From: Candidatus Microthrix subdominans
Lineage (GTDB): Bacteria > Actinomycetota > Acidimicrobiia > Acidimicrobiales > Microtrichaceae
Direction of reading: 5' to 3'
Assembly (NCBI GenBank): GCA_016719385.1
Contig: JADJZA010000001.1
Span: forward strand, 62,001 to 126,000
Length of the DNA stretch: 64,000 bases
The translations under genes were made by a program, and so were the position numbers. Below, one piece after another: positions 22,541-31,847 of this stretch (the stretch's first letter is position 1; each line of letters begins with the position of its first letter). Under the pieces are notes generated by a model, which was not told the DNA's origin, did not search any database, and worked only from the letters and a program-made list of their open reading frames with translations.

Positions 22541-23517
22541 GTCGCCTCCGGGGCGTGAAAGGCGGGGCCGGGGGTTAAGAGTGCCGTTCGGGTGATTGCC
22601 ACGACCAGGAGGGTGACCCCGACGATGTGGGCGGCCACCAACACCGGCGGCACTCCCAGCGCGTACTGGGTGTAGCCGACGGCGCCCTGGGCGAGGGTCA
22701 ACAACACGATCACCTGCGTGCGGAAAATCGTCGGCCCGTCCTTGCTGCGGGCTGCTTCAAACGCCAGCCACACCACCGCGCCGACCAGCAACCAAGCGGT
22801 GGCCGAGTGCACACGCACCACCGATGAGATGTTGAAACCGAACCGTGGGGCGTTCGCGTCGCCGGCGTGCGGCCCGGTTCCCGTGGCAATAGGGCCGGTC
22901 ACCAGCACGGCCAACAGCGCACCGCCCGCCGCCCAGGTCGCCGCGGTGACCCGCGGAAAGGCGCCGACCGGCTTGGGCATCGGGCCGCCGGCGTCGTCGA
23001 GCGATCCGGCGCGCACATGAAGCACGGTGGCCGACCAGACGAGCACCATCGAGATGAGAAAGTGACCGATGACCACGGCCGGGTTGAGGTCGGTGAGCAC
23101 CGTGACGCCGCCCCACACGATCTGGGCGACCACGCCGGCGACCAGCGACCATGCCCACAGGGTGAGGTTGCGCCGGTAGGGCCGCCGACGCAGAGCGCCG
23201 AGAACCGCAGCGATGACGGCGACCGAGACGGCGCCGGTGAAGAGGCGGTTGGCCTGCTCAATGCCCTTGGCCCCCGACAGCTCCCCGATCACCTCGGTAT
23301 CGGAGCACCGCGGCCAGTCCTCGCAGCCCAGGCCTGACCCGGTCAGGCGCACGGCTGCACCGGTGAGCACGATGATGCCGAGCAGGAGCAGCGCAGCGAA
23401 GGTGAACCGCCGATAGGCCCGGGGGCTGACCGGTTGGCGAATGAGCGCCGCGACTTGCTGAGCAACGCGACGGAGGCGGTGGTCGGCATCAGGTGCTGCA
23501 TCACCCTTCCGGGCCAT
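22537..23517 (-). CDS. ctaA: Heme A synthase
   Basis: Oxidises the C8 methyl of heme O to make heme A for aa3/caa3 oxidases. 326 residues and eight membrane helices; the extracytoplasmic loop TGSGLGCEDWPRC has the conserved Cys pair, and heme-ligand histidines appear in VIGHFLISMVLVW, VHSATAWLL and AAHIVGVTLL. ATG 23517 (MARKGD) chosen; a GTG at 23580 would add 21 residues. Divergent from ctaB with a 154-base gap that must hold promoters for both. Confidence 0.93.
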   Translation of the reverse strand: MARKGDAAPDADHRLRRVAQQVAALIRQPVSPRAYRRFTFAALLLLGIIVLTGAAVRLTGSGLGCEDWPRCSDTEVIGELSGAKGIEQANRLFTGAVSVAVIAAVLGALRRRPYRRNLTLWAWSLVAGVVAQIVWGGVTVLTDLNPAVVIGHFLISMVLVWSATVLHVRAGSLDDAGGPMPKPVGAFPRVTAATWAAGGALLAVLVTGPIATGTGPHAGDANAPRFGFNISSVVRVHSATAWLLVGAVVWLAFEAARSKDGPTIFRTQVIVLLTLAQGAVGYTQYALGVPPVLVAAHIVGVTLLVVAITRTALLTPGPAFHAPEAT

Positions 23518-23671
23518 AGCGCCGTCGGATCCCTGTCCGATCGGGGGCGACGGTGTCGGAGAAATCGGCCCTGGGTTCACGGCGATCAGGCTAGTGCTGG
23601 GTGGTGTGAGCTCCAGCGCTGACGCATCGTTGCTTGGCCACCGGCCGTCCTGGGGGCGTACCCTTCGGACC

Positions 23672-24613
23672 ATGCGGACGGCCAGCACCCTCACCAACCA
23701 TGCGCCGTCGGGCAACGGTGCGGCCAGCGCCACCGGCTGGAGAGCGGTGGCGGCCTATGTGGCGCTCACCAAGCCCCGCATCATCGAGCTGCTGCTCATC
23801 GAGACCGTGCCGGTGATGATCGTTGCCCAGCGGGGCCTGCCATCGCTGTGGCTGATCCTGGCCACGGTCGTCGGCGGCACGCTGTCGGCGGGTGGCGCCA
23901 ATGCCGTCAACATGTATATCGACCGCGACATCGACGCCAAGATGGAGCGCACGGTCAATCGCCCGTTGGTGACCGGGGCGGTGACGCCTCGCAATGCGCT
24001 GGTTTTCGCACTGGTGATCGAGGTGATCGCCATCGCCCTGCTGTGGTTTGCGGTCAACCCCCTGAGCGCCCTCCTGGCGTTCGCGTCCTTCGCCTTCTAT
24101 GTCGGCATCTACTCGATGTGGCTCAAGCGGCGGTACAGCTCCAACATCGTGATCGGCGGTGCCGCCGGGGCCGGCCCGGTACTGATCGGCTGGGCGGCCG
24201 TCACCGGATCGCTCGGCTGGGCACCCTGGCTGATGTTCCTGCTGATCTTCCTGTGGACACCGCCCCACTTCTGGGCGCTGGCGGTCAAGTACCGCGAGGA
24301 CTACGCATCGGTCAACGTGCCGATGCTGCCGTCGGTGGCCAGCTTGAACACCACCGCCCGCAAGATCCTGGGTTACACGCTGGCGCTGGTCGCCGTGTCG
24401 CTCGTGCTGGCCCCGGTCGCCGACCTGGGTTGGGTCTACCTGGCCGCAGCTGTGATCAGTGGAGCGGTGTTCCTCTGGTCTGCGGTGGCCGTGCTGCGGT
24501 CCCCAACACCCGCCACGGCGATGCGGCTCTTCGGCTGGTCGATCACCTACATCACCGTGCTGTTCGGGGCGATGGCCGTCGACCAGCTCGCCGGGTTCGC
24601 CTGGCCGCTATGA
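23672..24613 (+). CDS. ctaB: Protoheme IX farnesyltransferase (heme O synthase)
   Basis: Adds a farnesyl group to heme B. 313 residues, UbiA-type prenyltransferase with eight or nine membrane helices. The Asp-rich motif is NMYIDRDIDAKMERT, the second loop LWTPPHFWALAVKYREDY. Other signatures are LTKPRIIELLLIETVP and GAGPVLIGW. ATG 23672 chosen; the open frame extends further upstream without family similarity. Provides the substrate of CtaA, encoded divergently, for the oxidase encoded downstream. Confidence 0.95.
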   Translation: MRTASTLTNHAPSGNGAASATGWRAVAAYVALTKPRIIELLLIETVPVMIVAQRGLPSLWLILATVVGGTLSAGGANAVNMYIDRDIDAKMERTVNRPLVTGAVTPRNALVFALVIEVIAIALLWFAVNPLSALLAFASFAFYVGIYSMWLKRRYSSNIVIGGAAGAGPVLIGWAAVTGSLGWAPWLMFLLIFLWTPPHFWALAVKYREDYASVNVPMLPSVASLNTTARKILGYTLALVAVSLVLAPVADLGWVYLAAAVISGAVFLWSAVAVLRSPTPATAMRLFGWSITYITVLFGAMAVDQLAGFAWPL

Positions 24614-24760
24614 GGCAACCACGTTGGGCTGGCCCCGGGACAGCGCACGGTTTTCCACCCTCCGCCCCACCGGGAGTAGTGTCGTGTCGTCCGCGCTGCC
24701 GGATGCAGCACGGATGTACGCCGCTGAGCGATCTTTCTGACGTCGAGGTAGGGAACGGAT

Positions 24761-26392
24761 ATGGCAGTAACCGAATCTACGGTTGAGGCGCCCCCTGCCG
24801 CACCGGCTGAACTTGGCCCGGCGGATCGGGATGGTTTCATTTCGTCGGCGCAGGCCGAGCTGACGGCGATCGAGCGCTTCATCGGCACGGTCGACCACAA
24901 ACAGCTTGGGCGTCGCTACACCGTGACCGCCTTGGTGGTCACCGCTGTGGGCTTCATCGTTCGTGCCCTCGGGTGGGCCGGCGCCAACGGTGGCGACGCC
25001 CTGCTGGGCGACTGGTCGCTCCAGGTGCGCGAGTCGGCCGATATTGCCGTCGTCGTGCTCGGCGTGCTCGCACTGATCGTCGGCATCGCCGTGTACGTCG
25101 TACCGCTGCAGATCGGTGCCCGCGGTATCTCCTTCCCCCGCCTGGTAGCGCTGTCGTACTACTCCTGGCTGGTGTCGACCGTGCTGTTCGCCGCCTCGAT
25201 GCTCGGCGATGGCGGCATCGGTGGAAATTCCCTCGAGATGGGCCGGTTGGGCGTGTTTGCGCTCATCGCCGGTGCGGTGTCGATCCTCGGCGGCATGATC
25301 GCCGTGATGACCACGGTGCTGACGCTCCGTGCCCCGGGCATGAGCCTGGCACGCACCCCCATGTTCGCCTTCTCAATGCTGGTTTCGGGAGCCCTGTGGC
25401 TGGCGACGGTGCCGGCGATCGTGGCGGTCGGCGTGCTGATGCAGGCCAATCGCTCCAATGCCGGGGCGATCAAAATGGATTCGGTCGACAACCTGCGCTT
25501 CCTCGGCTGGCAGCCGACGGTCTGGATCCTCGCCATCCCGGTCATCGGGCTTGCCGTCGACATCGTCCCGGTCGCCACCGGCAGCCGGCTGATGCAGCGC
25601 TTCGCCTTCCGCGGGCTGCTGGTCATCCTTGGCGTCGCCTCCTTCGGGGTGTGGGCGGTCGACCCCGCCCTGAGCTTCAACACGTTCGTGTGGATCGCCT
25701 TCTCCGGCTTGGCGCTGTTGGCGGTGCTGGCCAGCCTTGGGGGCCTGCTTCCCGAGCTCCGTCGCCTGGACGGGGCACCGTCGGCCCCCGGCGCCCTGAT
25801 CGGTTCGCTGGCGGCGTTGGCGCTGCTGACGCTGGCCGGCATCCTCGGTGGCCTGGCAGCGGTCAACACCATCGGCAGCGGCGAGGACGGCCTGTTGGGC
25901 CTTCCCGCCATCAACGGCCTGATCAGCGCACAATCCAACGTCATCCTGGGAGCATCGGTCGTCGGGCTGCTGACCGCCCTGGCCTTCTGGGGGGTCAAGT
26001 TCACCGGAACCCTTCCCGCCATGGGTGCAGCTGCCGGCTTGGCCCTGCTCGCCGGGTTGGGTGCAGTGATCGCCGGTGCCGGTGGCGTCGTCGACGCCAT
26101 CGCTTCGATCGACGGTGGAACGGGTTCCGGTGAGTTGGCCGCTTGGCTGATCGCCGCCGGCTCGATCGTGCTCGCCCTCAGCCTGCTCGGTGCGGCGGGC
26201 GTTCTGATCGTTGGGCTGCGCGCCGGCGAGACCGGTCCCGCCGACCCGTTTGACGGACACACCCTGGAGTGGCTGACCGCGTCACCGCCGTCCACCATGA
26301 ATTTCGATGACGAGTTGCCCGAGGTGACGTCCGCCTCGCCGCTGCTGGATGCGCGTGAGAAGGCAGCGGACGTCGAAGGGAGCGACCGATGA
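24761..26392 (+). CDS. Heme-copper oxidase subunit I-like protein lacking the metal ligands
   Basis: 543 residues, about twelve membrane helices. Backbone similarity to CtaD is clear: GTVDHKQLGRRYTVTALV, VPLQIGARGISFPRLVALSY, TLRAPGMSLARTPMFAFSML, and DPFDGHTLEWLTASPPS near the end. Yet the active-site positions are gone: the helix II heme ligand aligns with Ala, HPEVY is QPTVW (residues 251-255), the HH pair region has no His, and the HFHY region reads AQSNVIL. It cannot bind heme a/a3 or CuB in the usual way. The stop overlaps the next gene by four bases. Possibly a structural or assembly subunit of the caa3 complex encoded downstream; role unknown. Confidence 0.8.
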   Translation: MAVTESTVEAPPAAPAELGPADRDGFISSAQAELTAIERFIGTVDHKQLGRRYTVTALVVTAVGFIVRALGWAGANGGDALLGDWSLQVRESADIAVVVLGVLALIVGIAVYVVPLQIGARGISFPRLVALSYYSWLVSTVLFAASMLGDGGIGGNSLEMGRLGVFALIAGAVSILGGMIAVMTTVLTLRAPGMSLARTPMFAFSMLVSGALWLATVPAIVAVGVLMQANRSNAGAIKMDSVDNLRFLGWQPTVWILAIPVIGLAVDIVPVATGSRLMQRFAFRGLLVILGVASFGVWAVDPALSFNTFVWIAFSGLALLAVLASLGGLLPELRRLDGAPSAPGALIGSLAALALLTLAGILGGLAAVNTIGSGEDGLLGLPAINGLISAQSNVILGASVVGLLTALAFWGVKFTGTLPAMGAAAGLALLAGLGAVIAGAGGVVDAIASIDGGTGSGELAAWLIAAGSIVLALSLLGAAGVLIVGLRAGETGPADPFDGHTLEWLTASPPSTMNFDDELPEVTSASPLLDAREKAADVEGSDR

Positions 26393-26967
26393 GTTCCATT
26401 CCCGCCGAGCTGGCGCCACCTGTCCTGCCCAAGCGTCGCCAGACGGTGATCGGCGCGGCGCTTGCGGCCGGTTCATCCGCCATGTTGGTGGTCATCCTGT
26501 TGGGTAACTACCTGGAGATCCGGTCGGCGTCGGACAACTTCTTTGATGGCGTGTCGATGCCGCTCACCCAGCCCAACGTGATGTTCTGGGGTCTCGGCCT
26601 GTCGGTGTTGTCGATGCAATGGGCGGTCTGGGCGATCGCCCGGGACGAACGGTCTCAGGCCTACTGGGCGATTGGGATCACGGCGTTGCTGGGGCTGGCA
26701 TTCCTCAACAGCACCTGGTACCTCCTGGCCCAGAGCGACCTGGCGGTCGGCACCCAGCCCGAGGCCGGTGCCACTTTTGCGGTGGTCGGCGCCCACGTGG
26801 CGATGACGATCGCCGGTCTGCTCATGCTGGCGGTGATGGCGTTCCGGACGTTCGCCGGACAGTTCTCGAGCCGCTACCCCGACGGTTGGTCGGCGACGGC
26901 GGTCTATTGGCACACCATGGTCGGCGTGTTCGTACTCGTTTGGTACGCCGTCTACATCACCAAGTGA
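26389..26967 (+). CDS. Cytochrome oxidase subunit III-like membrane protein
   Basis: 192 residues with five predicted membrane helices (about 22-42, 65-85, 92-112, 128-150, 168-188). The end TAVYWHTMVGVFVLVWYAVYI is the CtaE-type C-terminal helix with its conserved His, and SMPLTQPNVMFWGLGLSVLS resembles the subunit III middle region. It is shorter than true CtaE (216 residues at 31184). Coupled to the ligand-less subunit I paralog by ATGA, so the two probably assemble together. Confidence 0.7.
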   Translation: MSSIPAELAPPVLPKRRQTVIGAALAAGSSAMLVVILLGNYLEIRSASDNFFDGVSMPLTQPNVMFWGLGLSVLSMQWAVWAIARDERSQAYWAIGITALLGLAFLNSTWYLLAQSDLAVGTQPEAGATFAVVGAHVAMTIAGLLMLAVMAFRTFAGQFSSRYPDGWSATAVYWHTMVGVFVLVWYAVYITK

Positions 26968-26980
26968 GGCGAACGATCTC

Positions 26981-27871
26981 ATGATCAACACAGGGTCTCG
27001 TACCTATTTCGGTCTTGCCATCGGCGCCTTCATCTCGGCGCTGCTGTACGGCTTCATTACCAACACCATGGATGTCGGTGCGTGGACCACGCTCGGTGGA
27101 TCGGGTGGGGTCGACGCCATCCTCGGGCCGCTCACCTTTGGCTACAAGGGCGGGGTGGGTGACCACTTCGGTTACGCCGCCCTGATGGGTTTTGCCGGTC
27201 TCAGCGTCGGCTTGGGCGCGATCACGACGGCGTTTCGGGACGGCGACGCTGAGGCGATCGTTCAGGTAGAAGCGTCCGACCAGGCCTTCGCCGATCAGCC
27301 GCCGATGGGCGTCGTGCCCTGGCCCGCACTGTTCGCCATCGGCATCGGCATCGCCGTCGTCGGTCTGTCCTTCTCACCGTTTCTGTTCGGCCTGGGGCTC
27401 TTCGTGGCGGTGTTGGTCGGTGCCGAGTGGACCCTAACCGTGTGGAGCGAGCGCACCTCGTCGGACCCCGAGGTCAACCGGGCCGTACGCGGCCGGGTGA
27501 TCTGGCCGCTCGAGGTGCCGGTCGGTGTGGCCGCAGGCCTGGCGGTGATCGTCTTCTCGATGTCTCGGCTGTTCCTCGCCACCGCCGGCCTCGGCGCAGC
27601 GATCATTGCCGGAGCGCTCGCGCTCATCGTGTTGACCATGGCCTTCGTGCTGTCGGCCCGGCCGTCGATCAACCGTGGCCTGGTGCTGGCGGTCGTGTTG
27701 GTGTTCGGCGTCATCGTGATCGGCGCCGGCATCTGGGGTGGGGTTGCCGACAACAACAAGGATCACAACACTGAGGAGGGGGCCGCCTCGTCGACGGCGG
27801 CACCCGGGGGCCAGACTGTTGCCTCGTTGCTGTACCCGTCCGCTTCCGCAGCATCCGCTGCGGCGTCCTGA
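26981..27871 (+). CDS. Membrane protein of unknown function in the oxidase cluster
   Basis: 296 residues, not recognised. About six to seven membrane helices: 8-28, 63-85, 115-135, 137-155, 180-200, 205-228 and 233-253, with a soluble stretch (EWTLTVWSERTSSDPEVN, then RAVRGRVIWPLEVPV) between and an Ala/Ser-rich tail. It starts 13 bases after the subunit III-like gene and precedes ctaC by 22 bases, so it is likely co-transcribed with the oxidase genes. No heme-binding CxxCH or Cu motif. Could be an accessory subunit. Confidence 0.6.
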   Translation: MINTGSRTYFGLAIGAFISALLYGFITNTMDVGAWTTLGGSGGVDAILGPLTFGYKGGVGDHFGYAALMGFAGLSVGLGAITTAFRDGDAEAIVQVEASDQAFADQPPMGVVPWPALFAIGIGIAVVGLSFSPFLFGLGLFVAVLVGAEWTLTVWSERTSSDPEVNRAVRGRVIWPLEVPVGVAAGLAVIVFSMSRLFLATAGLGAAIIAGALALIVLTMAFVLSARPSINRGLVLAVVLVFGVIVIGAGIWGGVADNNKDHNTEEGAASSTAAPGGQTVASLLYPSASAASAAAS

Positions 27872-27893
27872 CCTGATCGATCCACCCCTACCG

Positions 27894-29069
27894 ATGGACC
27901 ATTCGATGAACTTTCTCAGCAGACTCCCAGCACCGGCCCGCCGGGCTGGCCATGTCCTCCTTGGCGTCGCCTTGGTTGGCGTGCTCGTGTCATGCGGCAA
28001 CCAGGACACCTACCCGCTGACGACCCTGAGCCCCAAGGGCAAGCAGGCCGATCAGATCCACACGCTGGTCAAGCCGATCTTCTTCATCGCCGCCATCGTC
28101 TTCGTGCTGGTGGAGGGCCTGATCGTCGTCATCGTGATCAGGTACCGCCGTCGGCGCAACGAAGGCGACGGTGAGGGCGATCCCAAGCAGGTTCACGGCA
28201 ATACGCCGCTGGAGCTCACCTGGACCGCGCTGCCCGCTGTCATCCTCGCCGTGCTGTCGGTCACCAACGTTCAGACGATCTTCGCCTTGCAGGATCGCGA
28301 GCCGGACGCCGTCAAGATTGACGTCTTCGGCCAGCAGTGGTGGTGGGAGTACCGCTACGACACCAACGACGATGGTGAGTTCGACATCATCTCCGCCAAC
28401 GAAATGGTGATCCCGGCCGGCCGCCCGATCGAGCTGAACGTTCAGAGTCGGGACGTGATCCATTCCTTCTGGATCCCTGCGCTGAACGGCAAGATGGACT
28501 CCGTCCCCGGCCGCACCCAGTTCCTGGGCTTCCAAGCCAACAAACCTGGAGTCTTCCAGGGCCAGTGCACCGAGTTCTGTGGGCTCTCCCACGGCTACAT
28601 GCGCATGGAGGTCAAGGCGCTACCGCCCGCCGAGTATGAGGATTGGGTGCAGAGCCAGCAGGCGCCGCCGGCCGAGCCGACCGGCGAGCTCGCCAAGGAG
28701 GGTCGCACAGCGTTCCTGGCCCAGTGCGCCTACTGTCACCAGGTCAACGGCCTCACCTCCGAGGGCGAGTATTCCGATGAGGGCCCGGTGAACGACTACA
28801 AGGGTCTCGACGGTGCGGCGCTGCCGACCGTGCGACCCGGCGTAGCACCCAACCTGACCCACCTGATGAGTCGGAACCGGTTCGCAGGCAACATGTTCCC
28901 CCTGTACTACGAGGATGGAACGCCTGACGAAGGCAAACTCAAGGAATGGCTGGCCAATCCGCAGGCGATGAAGCCGATGATGCCGGACAACCTCCAAGGA
29001 ATGCCGAACCTCAACCTCGACCCGGCAACGATTGATGCCTTGGTCGCCTACCTGATCACACTCGACTGA
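27894..29069 (+). CDS. ctaC: Cytochrome c oxidase subunit II, caa3 type
   Basis: 391 residues. Lipoprotein-like signal ending GVLVSC (Cys34), two membrane helices (about 60-80 and 105-125), a cupredoxin domain with the CuA site CTEFCGLSHGYM, and a fused C-terminal cytochrome c domain with heme-binding CAYCH and a late MPDNLQGMPN axial-Met region. The fused cytochrome makes it a caa3-type oxidase. QQWWWEYRY is the aromatic electron-entry motif. ATG 27906 (MNFLSRL) is an alternative start. Confidence 0.95.
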   Translation: MDHSMNFLSRLPAPARRAGHVLLGVALVGVLVSCGNQDTYPLTTLSPKGKQADQIHTLVKPIFFIAAIVFVLVEGLIVVIVIRYRRRRNEGDGEGDPKQVHGNTPLELTWTALPAVILAVLSVTNVQTIFALQDREPDAVKIDVFGQQWWWEYRYDTNDDGEFDIISANEMVIPAGRPIELNVQSRDVIHSFWIPALNGKMDSVPGRTQFLGFQANKPGVFQGQCTEFCGLSHGYMRMEVKALPPAEYEDWVQSQQAPPAEPTGELAKEGRTAFLAQCAYCHQVNGLTSEGEYSDEGPVNDYKGLDGAALPTVRPGVAPNLTHLMSRNRFAGNMFPLYYEDGTPDEGKLKEWLANPQAMKPMMPDNLQGMPNLNLDPATIDALVAYLITLD

Positions 29070-29091
29070 GCAACGGATCGAAGGAACCACC

Positions 29092-31191
29092 ATGACGATC
29101 GTTGAACCAGAAAAGACCAACCTCCCCGCCACAGTCGACCCAGATGGGCCTGGCTCGGGCGATCTGGTACCAGCCGGCAACGGCACGGGTCCCAGCCGAC
29201 CGCTGGGCGTGTTTACCCGCCCCAGCAGCACCACCGGGTGGCGCTCGTGGATCACCACGGTGGACCACAAGCGCATCGGCATCATGTACAGCTGCACGGC
29301 GATGGTGTTCTTCATCGTCGGCGGCGTCGAAGCACTCCTGCTGCGCACCCAGCTGGCTGCGCCGAACCAGACGCTGTTGTCGGCCGACCTGTACAACCAG
29401 GTGTTCACCATGCACGGCGTGACGATGATCTTCCTGTTCATCATGCCGATGGCCTCTGGCTTCATGAACTACCTCATCCCGCTGCAGATCGGCGCTCGGG
29501 ACGTTGCGTTCCCTCGCCTCAACGCGCTCAGTTATTGGATCTACCTCTTCGGCGCCCTCTTCGTGAACACCTCGTGGTTTCTCGGCGGCGGTGCCAACGG
29601 CGGCTGGTTCAACTACGCACCCAACTCCAGCGTGGTCTTCTCGCCGGGTCACGGCATCGACTTCTACGCCGTTGGCCTGCAGATCGTCGGTCTCGCCTCG
29701 CTGATCGGTTCGATCAACCTGATCGTCACCGTGTTCAACATGCGGGCTCCCGGCATGACCTGGTGGCGCATCCCGACCACCACCTGGATGTCACTGGTCA
29801 CCCAGTTCCTGTTGGCCTTCGCCATCCCGGTCATCTCGGTGGCGCTGTTCCTGTTGACCTTCGACCGTCGCTTCGGTGCCACCTTCTTCAACGGCGCCAA
29901 GGGCGGTGACCCGCTGCTGTGGCAGCACCTGTTCTGGATCTTCGGCCACCCGGAGGTGTACATCATCGTGATGCCGGCCTTCGGGATGGTGTCCGACATC
30001 ATCCCGGTGTTCAGCCGCAAGCCGCTCTTCGGTTATCGCTTCGTCATCTTCTCGGGGATCGCGATCGGTTTCCTCGGCTTCGGCGTGTGGGCCCACCACA
30101 TGTTCGCTTCGGGCATGGGCCCGATGTCGGTCACAGCGTTCTCGCTGGCCACGTTGACCATCGCCGTACCCACCGGGGTGAAGGTCCTCAACTGGATGGC
30201 CACGATGTGGGGCGGACGCATCCGCATGACGGTGGCGATGATGTACGCCATTTCCTTTGTGGCGATGTTCACCATCGGCGGGTTGTCAGGCGTGACCCAC
30301 GGGTTCGCTTCGGCCGACACCCAGCAGACCGACACGTACTACATCGTCGCCCACTTCCACTACGTGATCTTCGGTGGTGGCGTGCTCGGCTTCCTGGCGG
30401 CCACCTACTACTGGTATCCCAAGATCTTTGGGTACATGCTCTCCGAAGGCGTGGGCAAGGTGGCGTTCTGGTTCGTGTTGATCGGATTCAACGCCACGTT
30501 CGGCCCGATGCACGTCCTCGGCATGGAAGGCATGAGCCGGCGGATCTTCTCCTACAGCGACTACCAGGGCTTCAACCTCTGGAACTTCGTGGCCACGCTC
30601 GGCGCCTACACGATGGCGATCGGTGTCGCCCTGTTCCTGTGGAACGTGTACTCGAGTTACCGGGCGCACAAAGCCAACCCGGTCGATGTCGGACCGGACC
30701 CCTGGGACGCCCGCACGATCGAGTGGACCATCCCGTGCCCGACGCCGGCGTACAACTACGACCCGATCCCCACCGTGCACGAGATCGACGAGGCCTGGCA
30801 CCTCAAGTACGGCCACGACGAGGACGGTCGCCCGGTGCGTATCGCCAACATGGAGGATGTGGCCCAGAAGGGCGATTCGGTGGGCGTGCACCTGCCCTCG
30901 CCGTCGTTCCAGCCCATCCTGTTGGCCTCGAGCCTGCCCTTCATCGGCTACGGCGTCATCTTCAACCTGTGGTTCGCCGTGCTGGGCGGGGCCCTGTTCA
31001 TCGCCGGCTTCGTCGGCTGGATCCTGGAACCGTCGGATGATCCGGACGCCGGTCACACCGGGCTTGACGGGCACGACCACGACCCCTCCGACGACTCCAA
31101 AGCGGCTTTGCCCGAGGGCAACGAGGCGGAGGACGGCGATGACGTCGAAGTCGAAGGCGTCGTGAGTACCAAGGAGACCGCCAATGTCTGA
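29092..31191 (+). CDS. ctaD: Cytochrome c oxidase subunit I
   Basis: Catalytic subunit reducing O2 to water and pumping protons. 699 residues. Heme a ligand His in VFTMHGVTMIF; CuB and cross-linked Tyr in HPEVY (286-290); AHHMFASGM; heme ligands in AHFHYVIFGGGVLG. All ligands are present, unlike the paralog at 24761. After the twelve core helices there is a long C-terminal part with two more hydrophobic segments (PILLASSLPFIGYGVIF and following) and an acidic His/Asp tail. Overlaps ctaE by eight bases. Confidence 0.97.
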   Translation: MTIVEPEKTNLPATVDPDGPGSGDLVPAGNGTGPSRPLGVFTRPSSTTGWRSWITTVDHKRIGIMYSCTAMVFFIVGGVEALLLRTQLAAPNQTLLSADLYNQVFTMHGVTMIFLFIMPMASGFMNYLIPLQIGARDVAFPRLNALSYWIYLFGALFVNTSWFLGGGANGGWFNYAPNSSVVFSPGHGIDFYAVGLQIVGLASLIGSINLIVTVFNMRAPGMTWWRIPTTTWMSLVTQFLLAFAIPVISVALFLLTFDRRFGATFFNGAKGGDPLLWQHLFWIFGHPEVYIIVMPAFGMVSDIIPVFSRKPLFGYRFVIFSGIAIGFLGFGVWAHHMFASGMGPMSVTAFSLATLTIAVPTGVKVLNWMATMWGGRIRMTVAMMYAISFVAMFTIGGLSGVTHGFASADTQQTDTYYIVAHFHYVIFGGGVLGFLAATYYWYPKIFGYMLSEGVGKVAFWFVLIGFNATFGPMHVLGMEGMSRRIFSYSDYQGFNLWNFVATLGAYTMAIGVALFLWNVYSSYRAHKANPVDVGPDPWDARTIEWTIPCPTPAYNYDPIPTVHEIDEAWHLKYGHDEDGRPVRIANMEDVAQKGDSVGVHLPSPSFQPILLASSLPFIGYGVIFNLWFAVLGGALFIAGFVGWILEPSDDPDAGHTGLDGHDHDPSDDSKAALPEGNEAEDGDDVEVEGVVSTKETANV

Positions 31192-31834
31192 CACCCTCAC
31201 CGCTTCCGGGGCTTCGGCCCCGGCATCGGCGGAGCCCGACGACTACAGCGGGCATGCCACCAACACCGGCATCTCCAACCCGAAGCTGGGCATGTGGGTG
31301 TTCCTGGGGTCGGACTGCATGCTCTTCGGTGGCCTGATCGCCACCTACATGCTGTACAAGAACCGTCCCATGGCGCCGGGCATCGTCGGCAATGCCGAGC
31401 CCATCTCCGACGTGTTCGACATCGCCTTCACGTCGGCCAGCTCGTTCGTGTTGTTGATGAGTTCGCTGACGATGGTGCTGGCGGTCACGTCCATCGCCCG
31501 CGGTGACCATCACCGGCTGCGCCTGTGGCTCGGCACCACGGCCTTCCTCGGCGCCATCTTCATCGGTGGGCAGGTGTACGAGTTCACCGAGTTCGTGCGC
31601 GAGGGCTTCGGCTACACCACCAACGTTTCGACGTCGTCGTTCTATACCCTCACCGGGTTCCACGGCGTCCACGTCACCTTCGGCATCCTCATGTTGTTGA
31701 CGATGATGGTGTTGTCCTTCAAGGGCCGCATCCCGCAGTCCAAGGCCGAAGGGGTCGAGATCGTCGGCCTGTACTGGCACTTCGTCGATGTGGTGTGGAT
31801 CCTCATCTTTACCGTCGTCTACCTGATCAATTAG
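31184..31834 (+). CDS. ctaE: Cytochrome c oxidase subunit III
   Basis: 216 residues, a short form with about five to six helices. LGMWVFLGSDCMLFGGLIATYM is the family start, followed by GQVYEFTEFVREGF, TGFHGVHVTFGILM and GLYWHFVDVVWILIFTVVYL. ATG overlaps the ctaD end. The full ctaC-ctaD-ctaE-ctaF order is preserved. Confidence 0.95.
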   Translation: MSDTLTASGASAPASAEPDDYSGHATNTGISNPKLGMWVFLGSDCMLFGGLIATYMLYKNRPMAPGIVGNAEPISDVFDIAFTSASSFVLLMSSLTMVLAVTSIARGDHHRLRLWLGTTAFLGAIFIGGQVYEFTEFVREGFGYTTNVSTSSFYTLTGFHGVHVTFGILMLLTMMVLSFKGRIPQSKAEGVEIVGLYWHFVDVVWILIFTVVYLIN

Positions 31835-31847
31835 TAGGAGCGTCCAC

